A stretch of DNA of 19,652 bases from Antrodiella citrinella (Eukaryota > Basidiomycota > Agaricomycetes > Polyporales > Steccherinaceae). The stretch covers positions 7,079 to 26,730 of the forward strand of contig SGPM01000360.1 of NCBI GenBank assembly GCA_004802725.1, read 5' to 3'. Below the pieces are notes generated by a model. It ran no database searches and was not told the DNA's origin. It worked only from the letters and a program-made list of their open reading frames with translations. The position numbers and the translations under genes were made by a program. Position 1 is the stretch's first letter. Each line of letters starts with the position of its first letter. Positions 1 to 10,900 of the stretch are shown here, in pieces.

Positions 1-1656
1 CGNNATCGANTNGAGCCAGCTTCTACCTCCTTTCGCGAGCTTTCACGAGCTTGAGTCTACTTGGAGGGTGCAAACACGTCTCAAGCTGCAAAAGTAAATA
101 AGTGGCGCTAAAATAACATCAAGTCACGGAAAGTACACTCAAGGGTGTACAAGCTAGACCCAAGTGACTCAAGCTAGCATTTCAAAAGGACAGAAGGAGA
201 CTCAAAAATGTATATTAGGCTGCCACATGTAGCTATAGCCTCTGATAGGGATATACACGTAGATCATACAAAAACAAACATGTACCTGATCGCTATTTCC
301 ACGTATTCGTCATGGTGTGGCAGTGGTGTGTAGAGGACATTCGAAGATGCGGACAAGAGGTGTGAGTGTATGTTGAGCGGGTTGACAAGGTTTGAATCAC
401 GCTGATCACATCCTGGGTGGGCGGGGTACGACGTGAGGAGATGTGTGTGGTCAATCCGTAGTAAATGTGTGGGCGCGATGGGGACGACTGGTGGCCTCGT
501 TCAGACTCGTTCAGACGGATGATGAAACAGGTACAAGGGTAAGCTTGATGAACAGCGTGCAGAATACGCACCTCGACATCATATATTTATCCCTGTCCAC
601 ATAAAAAGTCGCCACCTTATCCCAACGAGTTCTCACTGCGTGGTGGTCAAACACCAATGAGAGCGGTCGTACCACTTCGATGTGAACTCACAACCCCACA
701 CGCTGCCCTGTCATAGTGAGCGAAGTCAGCGGAGACGAAACAGTATACATATGAGAAGTGTTACGGCGCACAGTATGTTATTTGTACAAGGCAAGTACGC
801 GGGTGGTGATATGGGCAGCGGCGGCGGCGAACAACCCTCTATCTGTGCTTCGTGTTTTGGCTCCGCATCACAAACTATGGCTTGTAAACAGACACTTGCA
901 CAAGGGACCATAATGAGAGTACGCACAGAGTAGCGCCGTCCGCAATTTCGCCATATATCCTTACCGCCTTGATGTACAGACCAAACGACGGAAAGCTGCA
1001 TATATCTGCTGGACCAAACGCAAAGCAGATGCAGCGGAACCGAACATCGAAGGGGCGGAAATCTTGCGAAAGGTGAAGAGGTGGAAGTACGGAAGATGGG
1101 CACTACCACCGACGACGACGAACGCCGACGAGAGTCGTCGAGAGAACGCGCTGGCAGTCATCGTCCGTTTCTGGTAGTTCAGGGCAGGCATCAACGACCT
1201 CAAGACATTTTCACAATCATGTCTGGCGCCGGCAATCAAGACTCAAGAGCCCAAAGTCATGTCAAGTCTGGACAAGGTCCCGCAAGGTACTCGCAAGGTC
1301 CACAAGCAATATAAGTCCGAAAACCTTCCCCAAGTCGTCTCAAGTAACTTGACGTTTTCCTGATGCGCGCGGCTCTGCATGTCGTATGACCGTATTTCAG
1401 CCTAGTAGTATGCGCGTTTGTCGTGCACGATTCCCCCTTTGCATTATAATCTGGTCGCTATTTCTCACTATTGGATCAGAGTAGATTCACACCTCATCTT
1501 GCATCATGATTATCATTCCCTAATGTCACATACTTTTATTGCTATTTGTACTTCAAACATCTTTAATGCATACACCACTTTGTCGGCTTCTTGAGCTTTC
1601 TGTGCTTTTGAGTCCTATCTCTAAGACAACCTACTAATCTTACTTTCAGCTTGAGA
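1..1656. other. Left-edge region without a supported gene
   Basis: No reading frame here shows family motifs, consistent codon use or a believable exon chain; the open frames are all under 130 codons and overlap one another on both strands. Bases 3, 4, 10 and 12 are ambiguous, suggesting a contig end or low-quality edge. The stretch is rich in CAAG/CTTG words (around 30-180 and 1230-1345), contains a small palindrome GTACAC-6 nt-GTGTAC near 135-155, and a short tandem repeat annotated separately. The expected downstream part of the neighbouring TPR gene is not recognisable here. It may be 3' flank plus old repeat debris; that is inference. Confidence 0.5.
1273..1306. repeat. Short imperfect tandem repeat, CAAGGT units
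   Basis: Units beginning CAAGGTCC, CAAGGTAC, CAAGGTCC and CAAG start at 1273, 1283, 1294 and 1303, a period of about 9-11 nt. The surrounding 100 bp contains further CAAG and CAAGT words without strict spacing. It resembles a degenerate minisatellite; no coding role is apparent. Confidence 0.55.
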
Positions 1657-1673
1657 ACACTTTTCAAAAGTGT
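1657..1673. repeat. 17-nt near-perfect palindrome
   Basis: ACACTTTT and AAAAGTGT are perfect 8-nt inverted arms around a single C. The right-arm word CAAAAGTGT recurs as a direct copy at 1703-1711. The palindrome contains the first stop codon of the TPR pseudogene frame on the minus strand, so it lies where coding sequence gives way to non-coding sequence. Confidence 0.7.
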
Positions 1674-3517
1674 GTAAGTGTCAAAAAGCGGCAGAAAGTA
1701 CGCAAAAGTGTTTTGTCGTTTTGCTGATGCGGAAACTTGCTTACAGCTTCCCGATACATAGGAATAGCCCTGTCCAGGTATGTTGGTTCCCATGATACCG
1801 TGAACTTGTTATGGAGAACCTGGGCGTACAGAGCGCAGACAGAGGCTCGGTCGGGATGGACTTCTGGGCATAGATCCATGGTCTCCGAACCCATCTCAAC
1901 GAGACGGTCGCACTCCGCGGTAGTCGGGAATTGTGCATCTCGGAAACGGAGTAGCATGACGCTTGAGAAGCCTACGAAGACGGCGATGGTATCGTCCTCA
2001 TCGAGGGCTTCGGAGTGGGATGCCTCCTCGAACCATGCAAGAGCATCCAGATCCGAGGGTCGTCTGCCGCTGAGATATCTCGATCTGACGGAGAGTCCTG
2101 CGTTGAGGAGACACTGGAGGCGAAGAGAGTCATTCCCCGAAAGGTATGTGAGAGCATCCTTGTAAAGTGTGATGGCGCGGTTCTGATCCGAGGACTCAGA
2201 AAGAAGGGTGAAGCGGCGGATGAGCGCAGAGGCGAGGTTGCAGAGTAGGGACGTGTACTGAGGATCATTCGGGAAGAGGAAGAGACCGCTGTCTCGCGAA
2301 GTGATACAATGTTATTCACATCCGCAGAGCCAGGGAATGTTTCCTCCCAGGAATCAAGGGCATCCGCAAAGTCGGTGGCCGCAGTACTAGCGCGGGATTT
2401 GTCCTCAGATGGAAGGATCCGCATTAACTCCTCGTACAGAGGAATCAATTTGGCGAAGCTAGGCGCATCGTTGAGCTTGTTTGCACGTATGTGGACAGCA
2501 CTCGTGAGCATGCTGAGGTATTGGACGCGTAAGGGATGTCCAAGCGGGAGGTGGTGCAGAACATCCTCGCGAGCTGATATACAAAGACCTAAATCTGAGA
2601 GCTCTTTGTATCGGTAGAAGCGGGTAGAGACAGCAGTAGAGTAAAGTTCCAGGAGGGGGAGTGAGAGATCGCTCCCGCTGGAGTGGTGAGTGATTTCGTC
2701 TTGTACGAGATTGATGGCCGAATCAAGGTCGTCTCTGTCGCCGTTGACTCCAAACCGATCAACAAACGTCTGAGAGAGGTCCAGAAGACTGCGAGACCTC
2801 AGAGGGTGTCCAGGAGGTCACAAATCGACAATGGCATGTTGTAGATTTGCCACCAGATCCATGTCCTGAGGATGATCCTTCAGATCCTGGTGCTGGGCAT
2901 ACAGGGTATCAACCAAGTTCTCCAATGCAGCTGCTCTGTACGGGTGGCCTACGGGACACCGCTCAAGGCATTCTTGTGCGAGGGAGGCTGCCTGTTGCAG
3001 CTCCCTGGTCTTGCCAAAGTAGAGAAAGCGAGTTCGGATGCACTGTGCAACGCAGCACAAAGCAGCAACGTAATTCAGGTGATCTTCTGGAAGAAGGAGG
3101 AGGGATTGTTTGCTGAGGGTAATGGCCGAACTAAGGTCGCCTTGGACAGCAAAACGTTTGTATCGCTGTTCGTGGGCACCAGCAAGCTGACGTATGATCT
3201 TCGCGAGCAAGATCGGATCGTTATGGACCATATTCCGAGCTCTTTCGAAGAGAGATATGGCTTTATCGAAGTGATCGCAGTTCCTAGGCTGAGTCTGTCC
3301 TTGTGAAAGCCACACGGAGGCTTCATGCGCAATCAAGACTGCGTCATCTATGCCTGAGTCTGTGTTGCAGTAGATATCATTCTGCCAGGGTCTTGTAACT
3401 ATGGAGGAACCAAGACGTACCGAAACCATCGACAGCATTTTCCAAGCTGTCCGACATTGTGATAACGTGTGCAAGAGGAGGGTGAGATCTTGAGACTTCG
3501 TCAAGGACATTGATCAT
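1664..3517 (-). pseudogene. TPR-repeat protein, broken by stop and frameshift
   Basis: The translated blocks show helical repeats with TPR-like spacing: short motifs such as DKAISLFERA, DLSSAITLSKQSLLLLP, NRAITLYKDAL and DRAIPMYREAV recur about every 50 residues. They resemble Agaricomycete TPR proteins that often precede a CHAT domain; no CHAT domain is visible here. Exon 1 starts at ATG 3517 (or ATG 3457) and ends at 3421; a 61-nt intron (3420-3360, GTACGT...CAG) joins in frame to an exon starting at 3359. The frame then meets TGA at 2820-2818 but continues open, with TPR-like content, on the other side. Around 2278-2283 the repeat signal moves to another frame, consistent with a 2-nt gain in a CTCTTC tract. 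The second frame runs to a stop at 1664. About 600 codons remain, so the gene is probably also truncated. The family function, if intact, would be protein-protein scaffolding. Sequencing error is possible but less likely given the clean neighbours. Confidence 0.7.
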
Positions 3518-3806
3518 GAACGGGTCGTTTATGAGACATATTTGATGGCGCTTCCTAGTCAACGACAGACCGATAGAAGAGTTGCGAGTCGCGCATCGAC
3601 CTGAGATATCCAGAAATTGATATCATGAAATGGAGAAAACGCAAGCCTCAGCTTATGATTTGCATGGAGAAGCAAGCTCAAGAGCGACAGAGCGACGTGG
3701 AGAAATTTGAACACGAACAAGAGAAGGCTCTAATCTGATGACGAGGCGTTGATGACCCTCTCTCATCTAATCTAATCGTCCATTCTGCTTCTTGGCCACA
3801 ACCATC
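3518..3806. promoter_or_regulatory. Divergent intergenic region, TPR pseudogene and ctk3
   Basis: This 289-bp gap separates two divergent starts (ATG 3517 on minus, ATG 3807 on plus), so it should hold both promoters. A run containing TCTAATCTAATCG lies about 30-40 bp before the ctk3 ATG. I see no convincing TATA box or known transcription-factor site. The call rests on position only. Confidence 0.35.
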
Positions 3807-4747
3807 ATGGACCCGTTTGAAGTGCGAATGCAATTTCTTGGTCTTCTCAAGAGACTCAATGCGTATGTGTTCATATCTGAAGCATTGGGAGTCACATATT
3901 GAACTACTGTCAGCTCGCAGCAATCCATACAAAAGGTTGTCGGCTACGCGCTGAAATACTTCTCCCGCTGCGGCGAGGACCTTTGGGATTGCATCGTCGA
4001 GGAATGTCAGAAGGTGGGTCCTTCTCAACACCAGGAAACTTCACCAATTGACGAAGAGCATATAGGGCTCGATAAATAACCGGATCAATATCTTGTACTT
4101 CTTGGATTCCCTGTGCGAGACGTCGCTATTGGCCAAGGCGCACAGTGGAACAGACGGCAGTCAGACTTCCTCCTACTACGTGGATTACGTCTCCCGGGAC
4201 CTGGGAAAGATAGTCGAGTATGTTGTACCAGATGGTAGACAAGGGCTACCAAATCTCATGAGCACGAAGCAGGTGAGTAGTCGCAAGTTTGACGTTCTGG
4301 TCCGTTATTGAAGTACCGCAGATCCTGGAAAGCTGGCGGAGTAAACGTGTCATAGACCCACAAAAAGTCGACGACGTGATGGCCGCGTTGGACAGTCGAG
4401 AAGATGCCAAAGATGCCGCGGAGGATGCAACGGGTCCGCCAACAGCAGCCCCCCTCCCTCGCAACGAAGTCTTCAAGCGTATCGAAGAGGACAGAGAACG
4501 ACATAAGCGTCTGAGGGAGCGCAGATGGGTGCAGCCGGTATCGCACAACTCGAACAGTACGCAACTTGCGTCTTTCTTGCCTCTGACAGACGATGGCGAT
4601 GGCGACGAGGAGCTCACGTTGGACATCGAGTTTGAGAATGACTGGGAAACGACCAGCGACTGGAACGAGGACGATGATGATGCAGCGTTGGATGAGAACG
4701 AGCTGTGTTTCCCACCGGTGCATGGGCAGCCCATGGATATGTCATAG
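3807..4747 (+). CDS. ctk3: CTD kinase subunit gamma (Ctk3)
   Basis: Four exons: 3807-3862, 3914-4013, 4066-4272, 4322-4747 (introns of 51, 52 and 49 nt with donors GTATGT, GTGGGT, GTGAGT), giving 262 residues in frame. The start fits the family: the protein opens MDPFEVRMQFLGLLKRLNA and continues with SQQSIQKVV and INILYFLDSLCE, hallmarks of the Ctk3 N-terminal domain, a CID-like helical fold. Residues about 169-190 form a highly charged helix (RIEEDRERHKRLRERRW) matching the Ctk3 C-terminal conserved segment, and residues about 211-241 are acidic. In the family, Ctk3 is the non-catalytic third subunit of CTDK-I, with the kinase Ctk1 and cyclin Ctk2, which phosphorylates Ser2 of the RNA polymerase II CTD during elongation. 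It acts in the nucleus. The gene is intact and converges on UTP20 with 180 bp between stops. Confidence in family is high; the complex partners are outside this window. Confidence 0.93.
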
Positions 4748-4927
4748 CTCTCGGCCTCTGTTCTAGAGGGATGTACATAGCGCAATAATCCACTGGAGAG
4801 TGATTTGCACCGTTGTGCATGTCACCGTCGATATGCTACAACAAAGCCCCGCGCCGTCATGCTGTAAGATCGCTATGATATTTTGGCTACATGTGCGTAT
4901 GGTATAGTACAGATTGAATGTATGAGA

Positions 4928-7900
4928 TCACTCCCCCCGATGCCGCTTGGTACTTCCTCTTCCTTGGCTGTGAAAGTCGTGAGCAGACTAATAAACAAAC
5001 GATTGAGAGTCGACTTACGCAAATACACTGCTCTTCCTCTTCCTGCTATCCTTTTTGACCACGTTTCGCTGCTGCTTTCGCTTCTGCGCAAACGCAGGGT
5101 TGGCCGTAAACTGCAAAACATCAGCATCACTATGCGTTCAGAAGGATGGAAATACGCATACCTGTACGGCCTTTTTGGTTCGGCGTTCTTGTCGAACACC
5201 GAGGACGTTTTGCCGAATACTGTTGTAGACGTTGGCAAACTTGGTCGCGCCGACCTTGGACTGAATCAGGTCTTGGAGCTCGACTGCCAGCGTTTTCAGC
5301 TCATCTACGAATGATACATCAGCCACGAGACGCAAGATACAATGTGCTGGACTGACCCATGTGCGGATCCCGGATGGTGTCCTCCTCCACGATGCGATAG
5401 ACGGGGGCGAGCATGTGCATCAGGTACTTCTCAACTTGCTCTGCGCTCAGATAGTTGACCATGGCAGCGAACCATCGAAGGACGGAACTAGGTGAGTGAT
5501 ACCAGTCCTCCTGTAAAACATGGTTCAGACTAATGTTCGTGAATATAGGCGAAACACTTACAGGGCTAGCAGACTTGTTACGTCTGGCGACATGTGCTGC
5601 TCTAGCCTGATAAGAGAGCTTCGAGAATAGCCACGAGAGCGGATGTCTAGCGTTGGGTTCGGGTTCACCATCTTCTGACTCGTCCTCGTCCTCGCCTCCC
5701 TCGTCTTCTCCATCCTCTTCATCCTTATCCACAATCGCCTCTTCAGTTGCAACCTCCAATACGGAGAAACACTTCCCAATGTAAAACAGGTTCTTGACGA
5801 TCTGCAAACCAGACGGAGCATCCAGGTTGGTGCTACGCAGCTGTAAGCACAACTTCTTCGCAACGTCCTCCATCCCGACGCGCGAGAACGGCGAGTCGTC
5901 CGCCATATCTGTGCGTGGCGCAGCAGGTGGCACAGCATTGAAGAGAAGACCCAAAAGACGTCCCGAGGCGGTCCGCACCCAAGCATGAGGGAACAGAAGG
6001 TGGGAAATGATCAGTGGATAGTGCACTTTGCCTTCCTCTGTGATGATGTCCGGACTCATCTCTAGCAGCCTAGACAGCGCAACGAGGGCATGGTATGGGA
6101 TTTGCCATTCGACGTCGAAATCTGCAGTCTCGTCCAACGACGCCTCTTCGAGTGAGTTCGCACTGACTTCAAGAGTAGCGTTGAGGTCGTCGAGGATGAG
6201 GTGACTGTGCTGAGCGATATCCCCTCGCAAGACGTCGATGATGATGCGATAGACCTGGGACGAAACGCGACAAAGCTGAGGTTGTGAGTGCTGCACCGCC
6301 CACGAATGGACGTGTGACAAGATCACCCGCCTCTGTGTGTCTTCCAGCCTCACGAAAAGGTTCTTGATCACCTCTGAAGCCATCTCCCTGCACTTCACCG
6401 AGTCATCGTTCGCAATGGCCATCACCAACGCGACAAAGAGGAGGTCCGAATACTCTCGTAGAAGATCGGGGTTGAACTTCGCCAAGACAGCGCTGAGCAG
6501 CTCCATGACTGACTTACGACCACTCTCGTACACGTAGGAGAGGTTCTTCGCAAAGAAGGTCATATGATTCCGAAGACGACCTTTGCCCTGAGGATACTCG
6601 AGGAGGAACTGCAACAGGACACCGCGGGCAAGCTCTTGCACTTGAGGCGATTGGCTCGTCACCATGATCTCTGACGTCTTATCCATCAAGTCGTAGATCT
6701 CCGGAACGACGAACTTGCGCGCGACAATGGCACGAAGCATGGTGAACACAGACTGCTGTCGCGTGGCTTCCTCTAGATCGGGAGAAAGGAGCTCAAGCAA
6801 GAAGACGAGATCCTTCTCTTTGACTTGGGCCTTGGGTTGATCGCGGAGAATTGTTGCCAGGGACTTGAACGCATTCTGGACGGCATCAGAGTCAGTGGAC
6901 CCGATTTTCTTGATGATGTCGATGATCTGCTGAATGAACACTGGAAGCGACTTCTCAGTCGACTTCAATGGACATTTGACGATGGCAGAAACAGCCTTGA
7001 GACCGGGAATAATGACCTGCTGATGGTCCGAGTAAAGCGTGTTCCCGATGACAGATACCATGGACTCCAAACGGGCGATGACGGCGGGATCCTGGAAGTC
7101 GAAGCGACTTCGTCTATGCGCCGTGTTGAAGAGTTCGAGGCCAAAGACGACAAATCTATATTCATTGATCAATGGATGCACGAATACGAGACGGGCCTAC
7201 TGGACTCACCTGAATGAGTTGTGAGCGTAGTGATCCATGTCAGGTCCGGCCTTCCGCTTCATCTGGACGAGACGGTCGTCTTTTCCTTTTCTTCCCTTCG
7301 GATGACTAGGCTTGGGAGTCTGCGTCAGGAAGCGAGCATTCTCGCTGATAAGTGTGTGGCATAGAGAGATGAGATCGACGAGCTTGAGATGATCGTTGGC
7401 GTTGAGACCTCCGGCAATCCTTCGCAAAAGATCTTCCACTTGCTGCATGACCCGGAGCGTTTCCGTCTCGTGGAGAATACTACGGACAGGGACCAGGAGA
7501 CTGCTGATCTTCGGCGGTGTGATAAACTTGGCAAGGATAGCGAAGGAGTCAAAACCTTTGCTTCCCGAAGCCCGAACCTCCCGCATCTTGGTTTTGAACT
7601 CCTCGGCGAGAACGTCCTTGCCAGATTCACCAAAGATGACCTCCGACGAGATGTGGGCAACATCAGTAACACACTCGTCCAGGGTATGGAACTTAGCCGC
7701 GTTTTGCTCGTTGGTGACGTGGACCAGAAGAGCGTGGGTGGTGAATGCCAGTACATGGAGGTAGGGACCGCGTTGTAACGCAGCCTTCAGTTCGCGGATG
7801 ACGATGTGCAAGTATGACGGGCCAAGAATAATGGCAATCTTGCAGAGGGTTTCCCGAACGAGATCCCTCGTTTCCTGCGATTTGCTTCTGAATACCTGAC

Positions 7901-10900
7901 TGAGCACAGTCAAAAGCCGTGATGCCTGAGCCTCGCGGGAAGACGGGGGGAGATGAAGAGCTACTTGTACGATGCCCACAGCGATCGGGATACGGAGAGT
8001 GTCTTCGTTCTCATCTCGTTTCTCCAGATGCTGCAGCAAAGCGGGAAGGAGACGTCCATTGACCATATCCGCTATATGGGATTGTGAGCCAGGTTTGGTA
8101 GTGGCGACCTTGGGGGCTTCCTCCTCAACATCCCCTTCCTCTGGCTCTGCAGGTTCCTGCTCAGCGGCAGCCACTTCGCTGTCCTTGACCACGTCTTCCA
8201 TAGGGAAATGGAAGTTGTCAAGTATGGCCACGATAGTACGCACGTACACGCGTTCTGACGCATCACGTTGCCTGCTTAGACGGAGGTACTGCTGGACTAA
8301 GGCGTAATACGAGCCCCAAGCTAGATGCCTCGCCATCCGACCTGTAGTGAGAAGAGCCTCGTTGGCGAGATGATGGTCGATGGACCCTGCGGACTGTATG
8401 AAGTTAGACACCAGCGGGATGAACACATCTGTCAAGGTGGCATTGCGCAAGTGACCGCCGTCGCAGTAGTCAGCAAGTCGACGAAGGGCTCTGGTACGGC
8501 GATGGATCTGGACATGCTGGATGTTGAAGAAGAAGTTGGCCTCTTCGTCTCCGTCGGCAAGCAAGACGCGCATCTCTTGGAGAGCGGCAATACGGGTGCA
8601 CTTCTCGACCGCGTAAGAGACAAGACCCAATATCTCAACGCGAACTAACTCGTTCTTGGTGCGCAAACCGTTCTTCAATCCCGGATAAAGGATCTTCAAA
8701 AATGTATCCTCGTATGATGCACCGGGACCCGCCACAAGGTCAAGGAACCGTTTGAGAGCAAGTGAGGCATTGCTTCGTACGGTCAGTTCCTCGGGATCCT
8801 GGAGCATGTGGAGCATGTTGTAGATGATAGGAAGCCACTCTTGTGGGGAAAGCGAGGTATAGAGGACTTCGTTGAGCTCGTTGAACGCGGAAAATCGTCT
8901 TTCGAAATCGGGTTCGTCGATGCGTCTCTTCGAATAGGCGTTCAAGTCTTCTAAGACCTTAAGGACAAGGAGGAGGGAGGGAATGATACCGACGAAGACG
9001 CGGAAGCTAGCCAAGAGAGCAAGACGACCAGGCCTGGAGCGCAGGTTCTGGAACAAGAAGGAAAGGAGAGTGAACGTCTTGGTATAAATGGGACTCTGCA
9101 CGTCGGTGAGGTCGGCCACAAGAGGCAACAAGTTCTGCAAGATGTTGACCATGTCCGTCTTCAGCTTCTCAGGAACGATCCTGGAAGGCTTACGCAGAAT
9201 GGGAGTGAAAATGCTGAGAAGTGTAGAGGCCTGTGCGGAGTCTGTGAGCCAGTGTGCGATCTGCGACAATATACTGATCTGGCGACGTCCTATCGGATCT
9301 GTGATCGTGTTAGAACCCTTGCTACGCTCTACCAAAACTGATAGGTTCGAGAGAAGCAACGAGACGTGGGGTTTCAAGGCGGTCTCCAGTAGAACTTCGT
9401 CCTCCGCAGAGTTGTGCAGAAGGTTCTCAACAATGTCGAAGACCTTAGAGATGACTGGCTCCTTCACGCTAGTGGCAATCAAGCAGTTGTAGACCTGCGG
9501 AAGGACGCGGTCGTCGTATGCGCACAAGAGTGAGGTATACTCTGGACGCGATGACCATACGTAGAACAGCTCCAGGAGGGCTGAAGGGGCTTGAGTATTC
9601 TCCGTGGCGAACGAGGGTAATCGCGGGGATATGAAGGAGTCGAAGGCCACCTTCATGAACGGCTTGAAATTATATACAACGGGAGCCTTGAAGAAATCCG
9701 CGAGTCTCTTGAGGCCCAATTGGCGAATAGAGCTAAGAGTTCTGGTTGGACCGCCCTCTTTGGTGTCGTCGACATCGTCTTGGTCTTCAACTTCCTCTCC
9801 CACATCATCCACGTCGGCAGGTCGACTCGCAATCCGAGCCTGAGCGTAGGCAACGATGTCCAACAACGAACCCAAAAGCGATGGCCAGAGCTTAACGATT
9901 CTAGATCCCATGTTCTTGAGGACATCTTCCAGAAGCGTGATAAAACCGACCATCTGCTTGTCTGAGACCCCGGACGATATAGGCACGATGGCGAATTCGC
10001 CTCCATCGTAGCGGTCGCGGCCTCTGCCGAGTGGTTTGAGCATCAAGTCCACCAGGATCTCGAGTTCCTCGTCCGAGCATCCACTGAGTACCGTCAGCAC
10101 AGCGGCGCGGCGGTCGGCACCCCGAGTACGTCCACGCTTCTCCAGCATCACACCGAAGAGGAGTCTGATAGTGAGATCGACAAACTCTGGCCGATCCGTC
10201 TCCTCAATGTCGGAGAAATTCAGCATCGTCAATTCGTCCCGCCACCTCGTGTCGTCCAGGAGCAGCTGAAGCTTGTCATTGTGAGGCTTCAGGTGCGAAG
10301 ACTTGTACGTCAGGATGCAGGACAACGCAAGACGCTGCAAAGCTCGATCAGGGTGGGAGGAAAGTGTCAAGTAGATCCGATGAATTTGCTCCGTGGAGAC
10401 CAGCGCTTTGGGATTCGTGAACTTGGCAAAGAGCTCCAGCCAAGTCGTAAGCTTCTGCTTTGACATCCGTGTCGGGTCGTCCGGAGGTGCGAGCGAGAGG
10501 AAGAGCGGGATAAGGTCTCGACTGTGTTTCTCAGCCAGTGCAGAACATTCGCCCAACGTCTCCAAAAGCTGCGATTCATAGGTCCTCTGGTCGAACCGCT
10601 CAGAGACACTTTGACTCTGCGTATATACATCAGTCCATCGAACGTATGAAGCAGGTGGACTCAAACTCACATGCACCACAGCTCTGTGCGCAGCATCACC
10701 TCTCATCCACAGTGCAACGGCAGTACGCAGTTTATGACCACTAGGATCTCTCCACGTCCTCTCCGTTTCCGATATAGGATCCAGGTCTTCGTCCGACAGC
10801 TCAGACATCCAAGAGGGCGCAGAATACGTGGATTCCGTCTCCGTGACTTTCCGTACCTCCGCAAAAACTAGCCTCCACACCAAGTCACCGAATCGATGGG

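Noticed and set aside
682..1314. Overlapping open frames on both strands (682-933, 726-1109, 961-1239, 1081-1314)
   Set aside because: None has coherent codon use or motifs, and they overlap each other; treated as chance frames.
7039..7224. Many 60-140 codon frames antisense to UTP20
   Set aside because: They are shadows of a long, high-GC3 coding exon and carry no independent signal.
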